Below are positions 27,786-36,109 of a DNA stretch of 36,109 nt, piece after piece (the first letter of the stretch is position 1; each line of letters starts with the position of its first letter). The DNA is from Erysipelothrix sp. (lineage in GTDB: Bacteria; Bacillota_I; Bacilli_A; Erysipelotrichales; Erysipelotrichaceae): NCBI GenBank assembly GCA_012512805.1, contig JAAZDN010000079.1, positions 1 through 36,109 on the forward strand. Direction: 5' to 3'. The translations under genes and the position numbers were made by a program. Under the pieces are notes generated by a model. It was not told where the DNA came from. It made no database searches and saw only the letters and a list, made by a program, of their open reading frames with translations.

Positions 27786-28951
27786 TGTTGTTCCACCACT
27801 TCTAATACATTACGATCAAGCGTAATTTGAATCTCATACACATACGATTCTTTTAATTGTTTTTTTAAAATACTCATAATTTCTTCATCAGATAACTGAT
27901 CGTCTAAACAGACAAGATCAAAGGCTAAAATGTCTTGTAAAGGATGTTTAATAATTCTCAAGTCATGAAATGATAATGATAACTGATTCTTATTGATAGT
28001 AGAATTAATATGCTCATTAATCTCTATCAATCGCCTATCATTAAGATCAACAGGATCCAAGTGAACTACGAGCTCAACCGCTAAGTGTTTCTTAAAAAGA
28101 TACTCAATTCGATCTGATATTTCATGGGCTTTCAATAAGCTTAAGCTTGCATCAATTTCAACATGTACACTGGCATATTGGACTTGACCATACTGATGTA
28201 CGATTAAGTCATGATAACCTAAAATATATTCTTGCTTTTCTAAGATATCTTGCATCTTTAATATTTCAGTATCACTGATTCTTACCCCTAGTATTTGCTT
28301 ACTAGCGCCAATTAACATTTTAATTCCACTATATATAATAAAGAGTGATAATAAGAGTCCAAGAACGCCATCCACAATCACATTAAAATATGTTTGTACA
28401 ATCAACCCCACTACAATAATCACATTAATATACACATCATTTAAACTATCTTGTGCCGTTGAATGTAAGAGCGATGAGTTTATTTGTTTTCCTAACTTAA
28501 GATTAAAGGATGCTTGCCATATTTTCATCGCAATGCTGAAAAACAGGAGTAAAAGCGACATTGTATCGATCGTGATCTTACTTGGATTTATGATGTTTAA
28601 AATCGAACTGTAGCTAAAGCTCATTCCAACTCCAATAATCACAATTGAAACAAAAATCTCACTGACCATTTCAAAACGACCATGACCAAAGGGATGATGA
28701 TAATCTGCAGGTTTATTAGAAACCTTAAAACCTATATAACTTATCATTGAAGATAATGCATCCAACACATTGTTAAAGGCATCAATAAATACTGAGATAC
28801 TTTGACTAAAGAGTGCTACAATTATTTTTAATAGTGATATGATCAAATTACTTAAAAGTCCTAAAATTGCGGCTTTTTGCCCCTTCACTTCACGCTCATC
28901 ATTATCATGAATGCGTAGTTTATTTATTACATTAATTAAATTCTGTTTCAT
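27782..28951 (-). CDS. Cation diffusion facilitator (CDF) family transporter
   Basis: 389 aa; SQSISVFIDAFNNVLDALSSMISYIGFKVSNKPADYHHPFGHGRFEMVSEIFVSI, LLHSTAQDSLNDVYINVIIVVG. Confidence 0.93.
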   Translation of the reverse strand: MKQNLINVINKLRIHDNDEREVKGQKAAILGLLSNLIISLLKIIVALFSQSISVFIDAFNNVLDALSSMISYIGFKVSNKPADYHHPFGHGRFEMVSEIFVSIVIIGVGMSFSYSSILNIINPSKITIDTMSLLLLFFSIAMKIWQASFNLKLGKQINSSLLHSTAQDSLNDVYINVIIVVGLIVQTYFNVIVDGVLGLLLSLFIIYSGIKMLIGASKQILGVRISDTEILKMQDILEKQEYILGYHDLIVHQYGQVQYASVHVEIDASLSLLKAHEISDRIEYLFKKHLAVELVVHLDPVDLNDRRLIEINEHINSTINKNQLSLSFHDLRIIKHPLQDILAFDLVCLDDQLSDEEIMSILKKQLKESYVYEIQITLDRNVLEVVEQQ

Positions 28952-29067
28952 TGATCCTCCCTAAAAATAAAAGAGGTTTATCCTCTTTTATCTCACCTTT
29001 ATCCACCTGTGCCTTTTATATTTTCATATAAAAGTTCTTCCTGCACTGTCTAACTATTATGTGTTAG
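28952..29067 (-). promoter_or_regulatory. Structured leader of the CDF-queT operon ending in an intrinsic terminator; candidate attenuator/riboswitch
   Basis: Minus strand hairpins GTCTAAC-8nt-GTTAGAC, CTTTTATAT-GAAA-ATATAAAAG enclosed by GTGC/GCAC, then ATAAAAGAGG-ATAAA-CCTCTTTTAT-TTTT directly before GGGAGG and ATG. Possible promoter TTCGAA-18-TATGAT at 29103-29074. Confidence 0.55.
28961..28989 (-). terminator. Intrinsic terminator in the CDF leader
   Basis: 10-bp perfect stem ATAAAAGAGG/CCTCTTTTAT with a U-rich 3' side. Confidence 0.75.
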
Positions 29068-29118
29068 ACAAAGCTATCATAACATATTTATCAAAGAACT
29101 TCGAATACATGCTGTTGT

Positions 29119-30705
29119 TTAATCTAGAAAATCTTCAACAATTAAGTTTACCTTTGTTCGATTTTTAAATGTATTCAATTGTAGATTCACAAGAGCATTC
29201 ATTGTTTGTTTTTGTTCTAATTCACTAATGTCAATGTCTGTTTTAAAACTAAGCATTTCAAGTGATGGACTAATGACCCATTTTAAATACTTATCCTTTA
29301 AGCGTTGCGGTCTTTGTGTTACTTCGAAATGAGCACTAAAGAGTGGTCGTTTAAAATCTGTTCCAAAGGGTTCTAGCATATTGACATGTTTCACTGTTTC
29401 ACTCGTTAATTGATCAAGTGTCAGTTTATGATGATGCTTAGCTTGTGGAATAAACATGATGTCTTCTGAATTTTTTGTTAGAAGTTCTAAAAAGGCATCC
29501 ATTTGATCAATTTTAATACTGATACCACAGGCTTGTTTATGACCTCCAAAGCTTACGAACAGATTTCGATATGGACTTAACAGTTCGTACAAGTCATAGC
29601 CAATTGGACTGCGTCCGCTGCCCTTATAAATATCATTTACCTTTGTAAAGACAAGGATTGGCTCTTGTGAGCTGTTGAGATGACGTCCTGCAATTAATCC
29701 TGTTAAACCTTCATGAATGTTCTCATTAATAAGTACATTCATTGTTCCATACTTCTTTATCTGTGTGAAGCGCTCAAAACTATCTTTTGTAAGAGTAATG
29801 CGTTTTTGATTGATGGCCGTAATTTCTAGAGCACTCTTTTTTATTTCTGTTTCATTTGTTAGTAGAAAATATCGAACACTGTTGTTGACATTGACAAGAT
29901 CAGCCAAACGTCCAAAGGTATTTAACTTTGGAACGACTTGAAATGAAATCATCGTTTGATCAATCTCTTGTGTATAGCTGTTCATTAAATTTTCGATATG
30001 CATATCCCCTTTTTTATTGAGGGTGTACAGTCCATTTTTTATGATATTGCGGTTGTGTCCAAATACGGATACCATATCCGCTATCGTTGCGATCATCGCA
30101 TAAGCATAAAAGGTTGGGATCATCGCTTTTGGTGCAATACGCTCGGCAATGAGTAGTGCTAAACCTGCCCCACACAAATCGTTGTAGCCATATGGAAGAT
30201 ATTTTGGATGCAGCAAGTAATCAAATTCAAAATCGTAGTCTGCATTGATCGTATGATGATCAACAACGACCACTTCGATACCTTTTTCTTTGGCATATTC
30301 CAAGGCTTCAAAGGCCACTATTCCATTATCGACACAAATGATGAGTTCATATTGTTTTGATATCACTTGATCTACAATATTTTTATTAATACCATATCCT
30401 TCTTTAAGGCGATCTGGGATATAAAATCCAACTTCAATTTCAAAACTTTTGAGCGCCTTATAAAGGATTGTCGTTGACATAATGCCATCAGCATCATAAT
30501 CACCAACGATAACAACCTTCTCTTTTAATACTTTTGCCTTATACAATCGATCTAAAATAAGTTCAAGCGCTTGACTTTCAAAAGGAAACTTCTGATCTTT
30601 TAGTATTTGCGAAATGTGCTCATATGACAAATGCTGTTGTAAAAGAATATCTTGGACAAGTGGATCTGTTTGATGCTCATCAAATAATTGTTGAATTTTA
30701 TCCAT
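29119..30705 (-). CDS. recJ: DHH-family single-stranded-DNA exonuclease RecJ
   Basis: VIVGDYDADGIMSTTILYKAL, CVDNGIVAFEALEYAKEKGIEVVVVDHH, GRSPIGYDLYELLSPY, FGGHKQACGISI. Start placed at MDKIQQL (30705); the ORF-track extension overlaps the upstream gene. Confidence 0.9.
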   Translation of the reverse strand: MDKIQQLFDEHQTDPLVQDILLQQHLSYEHISQILKDQKFPFESQALELILDRLYKAKVLKEKVVIVGDYDADGIMSTTILYKALKSFEIEVGFYIPDRLKEGYGINKNIVDQVISKQYELIICVDNGIVAFEALEYAKEKGIEVVVVDHHTINADYDFEFDYLLHPKYLPYGYNDLCGAGLALLIAERIAPKAMIPTFYAYAMIATIADMVSVFGHNRNIIKNGLYTLNKKGDMHIENLMNSYTQEIDQTMISFQVVPKLNTFGRLADLVNVNNSVRYFLLTNETEIKKSALEITAINQKRITLTKDSFERFTQIKKYGTMNVLINENIHEGLTGLIAGRHLNSSQEPILVFTKVNDIYKGSGRSPIGYDLYELLSPYRNLFVSFGGHKQACGISIKIDQMDAFLELLTKNSEDIMFIPQAKHHHKLTLDQLTSETVKHVNMLEPFGTDFKRPLFSAHFEVTQRPQRLKDKYLKWVISPSLEMLSFKTDIDISELEQKQTMNALVNLQLNTFKNRTKVNLIVEDFLD

Positions 30706-31003
30706 TTTTCTTACCAAAAAGTTCATCAAAATCAGACAGTGAGTACTGCTTTGAAGAAACGATTGCATCGGTTGATAAGTATTTGACCATATGCTCAACG
30801 TCAGTATTCATAATTTCAATTACGGCCTGACTCAGTGATTGTGGTTCAACTTTCTTCCATTTAATATTAAACAAATAGTCGATAAAATGATCAAGTTCAA
30901 GATGAGGTAAACTCTCACGTTGAATTTGATTAAATTTTAAACTAATTGTTAAAGATAACTCTTCATGCATTTGACTTTTCTTCTTAAACATAATTCTCAC
31001 CAC
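30698..31003 (-). CDS. ComN/YrzD-like post-transcriptional regulator
   Basis: 101 aa; HFIDYLFNIKWKKVEPQSLSQAVIEIMNTDVEHMVKYLSTDAIVSS; upstream of recJ. Confidence 0.68.
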   Translation of the reverse strand: MVRIMFKKKSQMHEELSLTISLKFNQIQRESLPHLELDHFIDYLFNIKWKKVEPQSLSQAVIEIMNTDVEHMVKYLSTDAIVSSKQYSLSDFDELFGKKNG

Positions 31004-31083
31004 TTCTATAATATCTGTTGTTTTGAAATAATATTATAGCATTAAATCGATGAGTATTTATTTGAAAGTAAATGAAAATACTA

Positions 31084-32376
31084 TTATATTGATTTCACTA
31101 ATTGTTTGAAATAACGACCACGATCTTCATAGTCTTTAAACTGATCAAAACTTGCACATGCTGGACTAAAGAGAATGATATCATCTGCTTGAGCATCTTT
31201 AAGTGCAAAAGATAAGGCATCATCTAATGTATCCACAACAATACTATGATCAAAAACTTCAGCAAGTTTATCTTTAGTTTGACCAAAAACATAGGCTTGT
31301 TTCACATTTGAATTATAAGCTCTTAAGTCTTCAAAACTAATCTGTTTATCATAACCACCTGCAAGTAAGATTACGGGCTGATCAAAGGCTTCAAGTGCAA
31401 CCTTAAGTGATTCAACATTTGTTGCCTTGGAATCATTATAAAATTTAATATTATTTTTTTCTAATACAAATTCAATACGGTGTTCAACACCATTAAAGTT
31501 TTTAATTGCCTTTTGAATATTGAGTGGATCCACACCATAAAGACGTGCCATCAGTGCTGCTACCATAGTATTTTCAACATTGTGTTGGCCCACGATGTTC
31601 AGATCATCTTTTGAAAATAATAATTCACCATTAAACATGATATCTCGACCATTTTCAGTAAGAACACTGTCGATACCGTGAAGGTTTATGGTTTGTACCT
31701 GATCATTATTAAAGCGATGGACAATTTCTTGATCACTTTGATTCAATATATAATAATCGTTTTTATCTTGATTTTGATAGATTCTTTGTTTTGAATTATA
31801 GTAAGCATCTAAGTCTTCATAATAATCCAAGTGATCCATTTGTAAATTTAATAAGGTTGCGATCTTTGGTTTTAAATCATAAATTCCATCAAGTTGAAAA
31901 GATGAAAGTTCAAGGATGAGCGTTTGCATATTAGGATATTTATACACAAGTTCACTAACCGCAATACCGATATTACCACCAAGATAGACATTAGAAAACT
32001 GTTCTTTGACCATTGCATAAAGTAATGATACCGTCGTCGTCTTACCATTTGTTCCACTAATTGCTAAAACATCAACGTCTGAAGCAAAGCGTAGTGCGAC
32101 ATCAATTTCATTATATATCGTATAGCCTTGCGCAAGCACCGCTTTAATAAATGGAGTTGAATATTTAATACCTGGATTTTTCACAATAACATCATAGTGC
32201 GTCTCTAACAAATAATCAGGATGTCCGCCATCAATGACAGTGATGTTCTTTACTTCCAGTTCTTTTTTATAAGTCACTTCATTATTATCCGTTAAAATGA
32301 CCTCATAACCTTCACGATTTAATAATAAAGCCATATATTTACCACTGCGGGCTCCACCTACTATAAGAGCCTTCAT
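31084..32376 (-). CDS. murD: UDP-N-acetylmuramoylalanine--D-glutamate ligase
   Basis: MKALIVGGARSGKYMALLLNREGYEV, AISGTNGKTTTVSLL, YNDSKATNVESLKVALEAF, LLAGGYDK. ATG at 32376 overlaps the mraY stop (TAATG); the ORF-track extension is spurious. Confidence 0.95.
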   Translation of the reverse strand: MKALIVGGARSGKYMALLLNREGYEVILTDNNEVTYKKELEVKNITVIDGGHPDYLLETHYDVIVKNPGIKYSTPFIKAVLAQGYTIYNEIDVALRFASDVDVLAISGTNGKTTTVSLLYAMVKEQFSNVYLGGNIGIAVSELVYKYPNMQTLILELSSFQLDGIYDLKPKIATLLNLQMDHLDYYEDLDAYYNSKQRIYQNQDKNDYYILNQSDQEIVHRFNNDQVQTINLHGIDSVLTENGRDIMFNGELLFSKDDLNIVGQHNVENTMVAALMARLYGVDPLNIQKAIKNFNGVEHRIEFVLEKNNIKFYNDSKATNVESLKVALEAFDQPVILLAGGYDKQISFEDLRAYNSNVKQAYVFGQTKDKLAEVFDHSIVVDTLDDALSFALKDAQADDIILFSPACASFDQFKDYEDRGRYFKQLVKSI

Positions 32377-33350
32377 TAGAGCGTAAATCCTATAGCAATT
32401 CCAATGATTGCTAAAAAGAGTCCAACAGCATAGAACATGTATACAACATGTTTTTCCTTCATGCCCCAAATCGTAAATGAATAGTGAATGGGTGTATATG
32501 GAAAGACACGTTTTCCACGTAATTTTACAGATCCAATTTGAATGATTACTGATAAGGTTTCAAGTACAAATATAAGTCCAATAATAACAAGTGATAATTC
32601 TTGATTTAAGACAATTGCAGTCGCTGCTAAAAGCGCTCCAAGTGATAGTGATCCTACATCTCCCATAATAACCTTTGCGGGCTTTGTATTGTATACAAGA
32701 TAGGCAAGCAGTGATCCAATAACAGCAAATAAGAAATTCGCAAGGTTACTGTTTTCAAGACGAAGTGCCATAAAGATGTATGGAACCAATGCAATAAGTA
32801 CGGTTCCACCTGCTAATCCATCCATTCCATCCGTTAAGTTTACGGCATTACTGACTCCACTTAACATAAAGATAATGACGAGTAAATAGAGCCATCCGAT
32901 GGAAATAAACATCGTTGTAAATGGAATTGCTAAACCCACAATACCATCATTATAGTTATACCAAAGTACTCCAAAAAGAATGGCTAAAACAACTTCGGTA
33001 ATAAATTTCTTTAAGGTTGTAAATCCTATATTATCCTTTTTAACAATAATTAAATAATCATCATAGAGACCAATTAATCCAAAGCTCACAAATGAGGCAA
33101 TGACGAGTAAGGTTGGTATGTGTAAATATGCTCTAAGATTAAATATTGCTAAAACAACGAGCGGAACACATAGAAAGATAAGGCCCCCCATTGTCGGTGT
33201 TTGTTTCTTAGCTTTAAACTGTTCTAAAGCATACTCACTGACTTGTTGATTCAATTGAAAACGTCCCATAAACTTTATAAACGTTGGGTATAAACCTAAA
33301 CTTATGACTAATGAGGCTAAAAAGATCATTAGATTCATCTTTAATTCCAT
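32376..33350 (-). CDS. mraY: Phospho-N-acetylmuramoyl-pentapeptide-transferase
   Basis: 324 aa; KKQTPTMGGLIFL, GLYDDYLIIVKKDN, NAVNLTDGMDGLAGG, MGDVGSLSLGALL, FPYTPIHYSFTIWGMKE. Confidence 0.96.
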   Translation of the reverse strand: MELKMNLMIFLASLVISLGLYPTFIKFMGRFQLNQQVSEYALEQFKAKKQTPTMGGLIFLCVPLVVLAIFNLRAYLHIPTLLVIASFVSFGLIGLYDDYLIIVKKDNIGFTTLKKFITEVVLAILFGVLWYNYNDGIVGLAIPFTTMFISIGWLYLLVIIFMLSGVSNAVNLTDGMDGLAGGTVLIALVPYIFMALRLENSNLANFLFAVIGSLLAYLVYNTKPAKVIMGDVGSLSLGALLAATAIVLNQELSLVIIGLIFVLETLSVIIQIGSVKLRGKRVFPYTPIHYSFTIWGMKEKHVVYMFYAVGLFLAIIGIAIGFTL

Positions 33351-33360
33351 ATAAAAACTC

Positions 33361-35529
33361 CTATCTCAATTTAACGATTACTTCTGAATTTTCATCAATT
33401 ATACTCCCAATTGGAAGACTTTGATAATAGACATTACCAATGCCCTCTATTACAAACTCAGCGCCACTCGCTTCCCAGAATGCCACAACTTCCTTACGTG
33501 CCCAGCCGGTCATTTCGGGTAGTGTAATCTTGCCTTTACCAGTATAAAGTATGAGTTTTTGATTACTCATAATCTTTGTATTGGCCATCGGATATTGGTT
33601 GATAATCTGTTGACCTTCACCAATTATAATGACCTTAGCTTTTGTCGGATCTAATTTAGCTTTAGCATAGTCGAGCGAATGATTCGTTAAACTTGGCATT
33701 CTACTAATTATTATATCATCTTCACTTGGCTCTGCGTTACTATTATTCTCTGTTTTGATAAGGTTGAACTCATCACTCACCTTTAAAATTAAATTATTAA
33801 TCGGTTCTGCTTGAGCACGGTATTGAGTAATATCATACTCTGATTCATATGCATAAAATACTAAGTACTCAGGATCTTCCTTAGGAAAGGCTGCACCGAT
33901 AGAATTAATGTAGCGATCTTTACTGTATTGCCCATCAATAACAACTTGTGCCGTCCCCGTTTTCGCAATAATCTCAATTTCATCGAGTTTATATAGTGAT
34001 CCAGTTGCTAAATCTCCATAAACTACATTGCTCATTAACTCACGCATTTTGGCAGATGTTTCTGGACTGATAGGACGACCTATTTCTTCACTTTTATTTT
34101 TAAATATAACTTCATTATCATCCACAATTTGATCAATAATATACGGTTGCATTTGGATGCCATCATTTACAATAGCTTGGTATGCTGATGCCATTTGTAA
34201 CATCGTCACAGTGGATCCTTGTCCAAAGGTATTGTTTAGTTTTTCTATTGGATAATTGTACAATTTATGGCCAGCAGTCCCTTTGATATTATCTAGTTTT
34301 GTCGGTTGGAAGAGCTTAAAGCGATCAAAGTATTGTTCAAGTATTTCACTTGAAATGCCTCGACTCGCCATCTCTACCATCCCTACATTTGAAGATGCTT
34401 CAAATCCTTGGGCGAAGCTAATCTCTCCCCAATCTTTGCCTGAAGCATTTTGAATTGGAGCATATGGTGTTGCTTCATTTGTCCGATAGGGTCTTCCTGT
34501 ACTATCAAAATTAAAGCGAATCGTTTTCGAATTAAACTTTTGTTCAATATCAAAACCCTCTTCAATTGCGGCAGCGTACATAATTGCCTTTAAGGTTGAT
34601 CCTGGTTCAAACTCAAAGCTCATCGGATAGAAAAGATACTCAACACCATCACGAATTTCAGGATCAAAGGACGGTGCCTGGGATGTTGCGATAATTTTCC
34701 CTGTTTTCACATCCATTACAATTGCCCACGCCTTATCAGTGTTTGAAAGTTCCATTGATTGAGCCAGTGATTCTTCAAGTTGAAGTTGAACGTTCTTATT
34801 AAGGGTTAAGTATATATCATTGCCATTTTCTGCGTTAATGGTTGTACTGTTCGCATTTGGAAGTTTGTATCCATTCAATGTCAGTGTTGAAATACTTTCT
34901 CCATCTTTTCCTGTAAGTTCATCATTATATAAAAGTTCAATTCCCATTTGACCAATTTGTTGTCCCAATTCTTGATCAACATTACTAAATCCAATAAGCT
35001 GTGAGGCGAATTGCCCAAGGGGATAATGTCGTTTTGATGTTTCTGTAAATTCTAAGCCCGGCAGGCCAGACGCTTCAATCTCTGTTTTCTGTGTTAAGCT
35101 TAAGCCTTTTCCAAAGCGTCCGAATTCTGTTTGATATCGTCCTTCAGCCCCACGATTTAAAAGTTCAACATAGTAAGAAACTTCACCACCGAGAACATTT
35201 GAAAGCAGTTGTGCAGTTTCATCAACGTTTACGACATAATGAGGATTCTTTAGTCCATCTACACGCGTCGGTGATAAGTAGGCTACTAAATTATATGAGG
35301 TAACATCTTCAGCAATCACCGTTTGTGTACTATCATAAATCGTTCCACGACGTGCTTTAATAATTGTTTTATAGTCACTATTATTTGAGTATACAGATAT
35401 ATCTTCACCACTACGAAGATGCGTCTTTAAGATGGAAGCATAAAAGATGTTCACAAAAATGAAGGCAACAAGCACCGCCATTGATATAAACATCATAATT
35501 ATTATTCGATTTGATCGTTTTCTAAACAC
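33361..35529 (-). CDS. ftsI: Class B penicillin-binding protein (PBP2/FtsI) with two PASTA domains
   Basis: 722 aa; FEPGSTLKAIMYAAAI (SxxK), SSNVGMVEMA (SxN), AKTGTAQV (KTG); C-terminal PASTA-like repeats. Confidence 0.95.
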   Translation of the reverse strand: MFRKRSNRIIIMMFISMAVLVAFIFVNIFYASILKTHLRSGEDISVYSNNSDYKTIIKARRGTIYDSTQTVIAEDVTSYNLVAYLSPTRVDGLKNPHYVVNVDETAQLLSNVLGGEVSYYVELLNRGAEGRYQTEFGRFGKGLSLTQKTEIEASGLPGLEFTETSKRHYPLGQFASQLIGFSNVDQELGQQIGQMGIELLYNDELTGKDGESISTLTLNGYKLPNANSTTINAENGNDIYLTLNKNVQLQLEESLAQSMELSNTDKAWAIVMDVKTGKIIATSQAPSFDPEIRDGVEYLFYPMSFEFEPGSTLKAIMYAAAIEEGFDIEQKFNSKTIRFNFDSTGRPYRTNEATPYAPIQNASGKDWGEISFAQGFEASSNVGMVEMASRGISSEILEQYFDRFKLFQPTKLDNIKGTAGHKLYNYPIEKLNNTFGQGSTVTMLQMASAYQAIVNDGIQMQPYIIDQIVDDNEVIFKNKSEEIGRPISPETSAKMRELMSNVVYGDLATGSLYKLDEIEIIAKTGTAQVVIDGQYSKDRYINSIGAAFPKEDPEYLVFYAYESEYDITQYRAQAEPINNLILKVSDEFNLIKTENNSNAEPSEDDIIISRMPSLTNHSLDYAKAKLDPTKAKVIIIGEGQQIINQYPMANTKIMSNQKLILYTGKGKITLPEMTGWARKEVVAFWEASGAEFVIEGIGNVYYQSLPIGSIIDENSEVIVKLR

Positions 35530-35825
35530 TACTCATCCGCTTCAGGCACATAAATAATATTGTCTTTATTATGTTCCATATTTTCATCTGCAATAACGTC
35601 CGCAACTTTTGTACGTGTCGTTAACTTATCAATTTCAACCTGTAGTGCTTCATTAACAGCCTGTTCAGACTTGATAATGAGTTCTTTAGATTGGATTTCA
35701 ACGGTAATATCAGTATTGTATTGTTTGAGATATATTGAAGTAAAAGTAAACGCAACCATAGAAAAAACAAATACAACTAGTGCATATACTAATATAGTTG
35801 GACGACGTTTTCTTTTACGATTCAT
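35529..35825 (-). CDS. ftsL: FtsL-like cell division protein
   Basis: 98 aa, single N-terminal TM plus coiled coil, between rsmH and ftsI. Confidence 0.85.
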   Translation of the reverse strand: MNRKRKRRPTILVYALVVFVFSMVAFTFTSIYLKQYNTDITVEIQSKELIIKSEQAVNEALQVEIDKLTTRTKVADVIADENMEHNKDNIIYVPEADE

Positions 35826-35827
35826 AA

Positions 35828-36109
35828 TTAATCCCTTTCTAAAACTCTAAGTTTGGCACTACGTGCCCGTTTGTTTGCTTCTAATTCTTCAGAACTTGCA
35901 AGGACAGGTTTTCTTGTAATGACATCAAAGCCACTTTCAACGATTTGATCTGGCATTAGCGGAATTCGAGCATCGAGTACTTCACCTTGTTTTAACGTAT
36001 TAAACATCTTTTTTACAATACGATCTTCTAAGGAATGGAAGGTAATAATTGCATAGCGGCCTTTATGATTTAAGAGCTGTGCCCCCTGTTCAATGGCCTG
36101 TCTTAAGGC
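35828..36109 (-). CDS. rsmH: 16S rRNA (cytosine(1402)-N4)-methyltransferase RsmH, N-terminus outside the window
   Basis: Minus frame ALRQAIEQGAQLLNHKGRYAIITFHSLEDRIVKKMFNT...SSEELEANKRARSAKLRVLERD*. Not in the ORF track. Confidence 0.93.
   Translation of the reverse strand, partial: ALRQAIEQGAQLLNHKGRYAIITFHSLEDRIVKKMFNTLKQGEVLDARIPLMPDQIVESGFDVITRKPVLASSEELEANKRARSAKLRVLERD

Noticed and set aside
28952-29067. NiCo (czcD) riboswitch in front of the CDF transporter
   Set aside because: CDF context and a GCAGG fragment prompted the idea, but I cannot build the required four-helix junction.
30706-30798. N-terminal extension of RecJ in the ORF track
   Set aside because: Overlaps the ComN-like gene in another frame; MDKIQQL at 30705 fits better.
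32377-32469. N-terminal extension of MurD in the ORF track (MGHEGKTCCIHVLCCW...)
   Set aside because: It is the mraY 3' end in another frame; MKALIVGG at 32376 is the natural start.
1-36109. CRISPR arrays, transposons, prophage, toxin-antitoxin or defence cassettes
   Set aside because: No repeat-spacer pattern, transposase, integrase or recognisable defence protein seen on either strand.

Overview
AT-rich Firmicute chromosome window, probably Erysipelotrichia/Bacilli-like (inferred from gene content and order only). Nearly all genes are on the minus strand. Most of it is housekeeping: greA-udk-mltG-DUF1292-ruvX-ireB-alaS (alaS with an Ala T-box leader), a cyclophilin and an ankyrin-repeat protein, recD2-mnmA-spx, trpS (plus strand), a YitT-type membrane protein, rmuC, a RidA homologue, trmL, an XTP/dITP pyrophosphatase, a B12-binding radical SAM protein, mtnN, rsfS, a NadD-YqeK fusion, yhbY-yqeH-yqeG, queT and a CDF transporter, recJ, a ComN-like gene, and a partial dcw cluster (murD-mraY-ftsI-ftsL-rsmH). 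A dead LPXTG/Cna-B surface-protein gene lies at 6467-8560. I found no CRISPR array, transposase, rRNA or tRNA gene, and no obvious defence system. The best candidate for something undescribed is a short orphan RNA on the minus strand at about 27204-27129. It has its own promoter, a possible H-type pseudoknot with a C7A8-9 loop, an intrinsic terminator, and a separate promoter for the next gene. The second is a structured, terminator-containing leader in front of the CDF-queT operon (29067-28952). All calls were made by eye; no search or folding was run.
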